Part shown: in pieces, positions 31,633 through 32,397 of the stretch
Numbering within the stretch: the first letter of the stretch is position 1
How the letters are laid out: each line of letters begins with the position of its first letter
NCBI GenBank assembly: GCA_019022495.1
Contig: JAFEKR010000127.1
Location: forward strand, 1 to 32,397
DNA length: 32,397 nucleotides
Origin: Epichloe hybrida
Lineage: Eukaryota > Ascomycota > Sordariomycetes > Hypocreales > Clavicipitaceae
Direction: 5' to 3'
Position numbers and translations under genes: made by a program
Notes under the pieces: model-generated
What the model was told of the DNA's origin: nothing
The model's input: only the letters and a program-made list of their open reading frames with translations
The model's database searches: none

Positions 31633-32397
31633 TTAGTCGTAACCGGCACCGCGCTGCCATGGGCTGAGGGAAAGGAGGCTGTGTTAGTCGAAAAATCGGG
31701 CATGCATCTCGTCCAGAAACACGGCATAGCAACTAACTTACCTGGTATTGTTTTGCGGTCGATTAATTGGAGCTGGGCTCGCATTGTTGGTAGAGCGTTG
31801 GCCCGTAGCTGACCCGCTGCGGTTGTACGGACTGGGTGAAGCCGAGCGGAAGGGACTATCTGATCGCTGCCCGGCAGGGAATAGGGGCATAGATGGGTTG
31901 ACGGGAGATCGCGGCCCGTGCTGAGCATGGGATGAATGCTGCGAGGCGGCGGCAGAAATATTCTGTCCAGATGTGGTACGGCGACGCAGGTCCTCGGAGG
32001 AAAGTGACTCATTGTCGTCTTCCATCTTGTAGCCGGCCTTGTCGCCTCGGGCAGTCGCGGCAAGGGCGTCCAGTTCGGTCGTGGTTGTGAAGTGAGTCTG
32101 GGACTTCATAAAAGAGGCACGGTCATCGGCCATGTACTGGTATCGAGCATCCGGGTTCTTGCGAAAGAAGGTAACCGTGGTGGAAATAATAACCATGAGG
32201 AGCAGAATGAGGGAGAAGGCGGCGTTAATGACGAAGAGAACAACACCAACAACACCAACAACGATTTGAGGGGCGCCAAACACATTAGAGAAAATAAGCA
32301 AGAAGATGGCGTTGAGGAAGTTGACGACGCAGATGGCAATATTAAACGAGTTAGTGCTCTTGTCCATCCATGGGCGCATAACCGAGGCGGCAATGAG
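31633..32397 (-). CDS. FLC/Pkd2-type TRP-like channel, C-terminal part (runs off right edge)
   Basis: The exon 31742-32397 continues beyond the window. It encodes two membrane helices (FNIAICVVNFLNAIFLLIF and the following VVGVVGVVLFVINAAFSLIL region). The typical juxtamembrane tail of this fungal family follows (FFRKNPDARYQYMADDRASF, then TTELDALAATARGD), and then a Ser/Pro-rich cytoplasmic tail. A GTAAGT donor at 31741 ends the exon just before an in-frame TAA. The best acceptor is CCCTCAG at 31664, with branch CTAAC and a pyrimidine tract. It adds a last exon of 31 nt (31633-31663), ending the protein in SPWQRGAGYD. Family members include yeast Flc1-3 and S. pombe Pkd2, involved in calcium handling, flavin/heme transport and cell-wall integrity. 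The N-terminal ML-like lumenal domain must lie to the right of the window. Confidence 0.88.

Overview
The window looks like chromosomal DNA of a filamentous ascomycete (Pezizomycotina, most likely a Sordariomycete such as a member of Hypocreales). The reasons are short spliceosomal introns of about 50-140 bp with GTRAGT-like donors and CTAAC/CTGAC branch sites, long low-complexity intergenic regions, many long homopolymer runs, and an unmistakable wetA conidiation regulator. I see no bacterial operon, CRISPR array, integrase or transposase. The genus cannot be fixed from sequence alone.

Layout, left to right. (1) The 5' part of a bZIP transcription factor on the minus strand, running off the left edge. 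(2) A 2.1 kb gene-free stretch with a perfect 129-bp tandem duplication spaced by poly(A). (3) A divergent pair: an Mgr3-like mitochondrial inner-membrane TPR protein (minus) and a Dap1/MAPR cytochrome-b5-like heme protein (plus), sharing a 260-bp promoter. (4) A four-exon multi-C2H2 protein with a C-terminal four-cysteine cluster. (5) A 3 kb gene-free stretch with short CTCCGTA/TACGGAG inverted repeats. (6) A second, apparently single-exon C2H2 factor. (7) On the minus strand, a long disordered protein with a PAM2-like motif and an unresolved frame switch. (8) On the minus strand, an AIM24-domain protein with a Q/P-rich N-terminus. (9) A 310-codon unrecognised gene (plus). (10) A 3.6 kb minisatellite-rich stretch leading into wetA (plus). 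(11) The 3' end of an FLC/Pkd2-type TRP-like channel (minus), running off the right edge.

The coding content is mostly regulatory (bZIP, two C2H2, WetA, possible poly(A)-binding-protein interactor), with four membrane, mitochondrial or heme-related housekeeping genes. Nothing shows these genes forming one biosynthetic or defence system. The most interesting leads are the PAM2-like motif in an undescribed disordered protein, the dispersed hairpin-like TACGGAGTA motif, the wetA upstream region (paired AbaA-type sites, three candidate uORFs, tandem-repeat cluster), and the atypical AIM24 protein.

Exon models were built by eye from splice signals, reading phase and recalled family resemblance. 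No alignment, RNA-seq or database search was possible.
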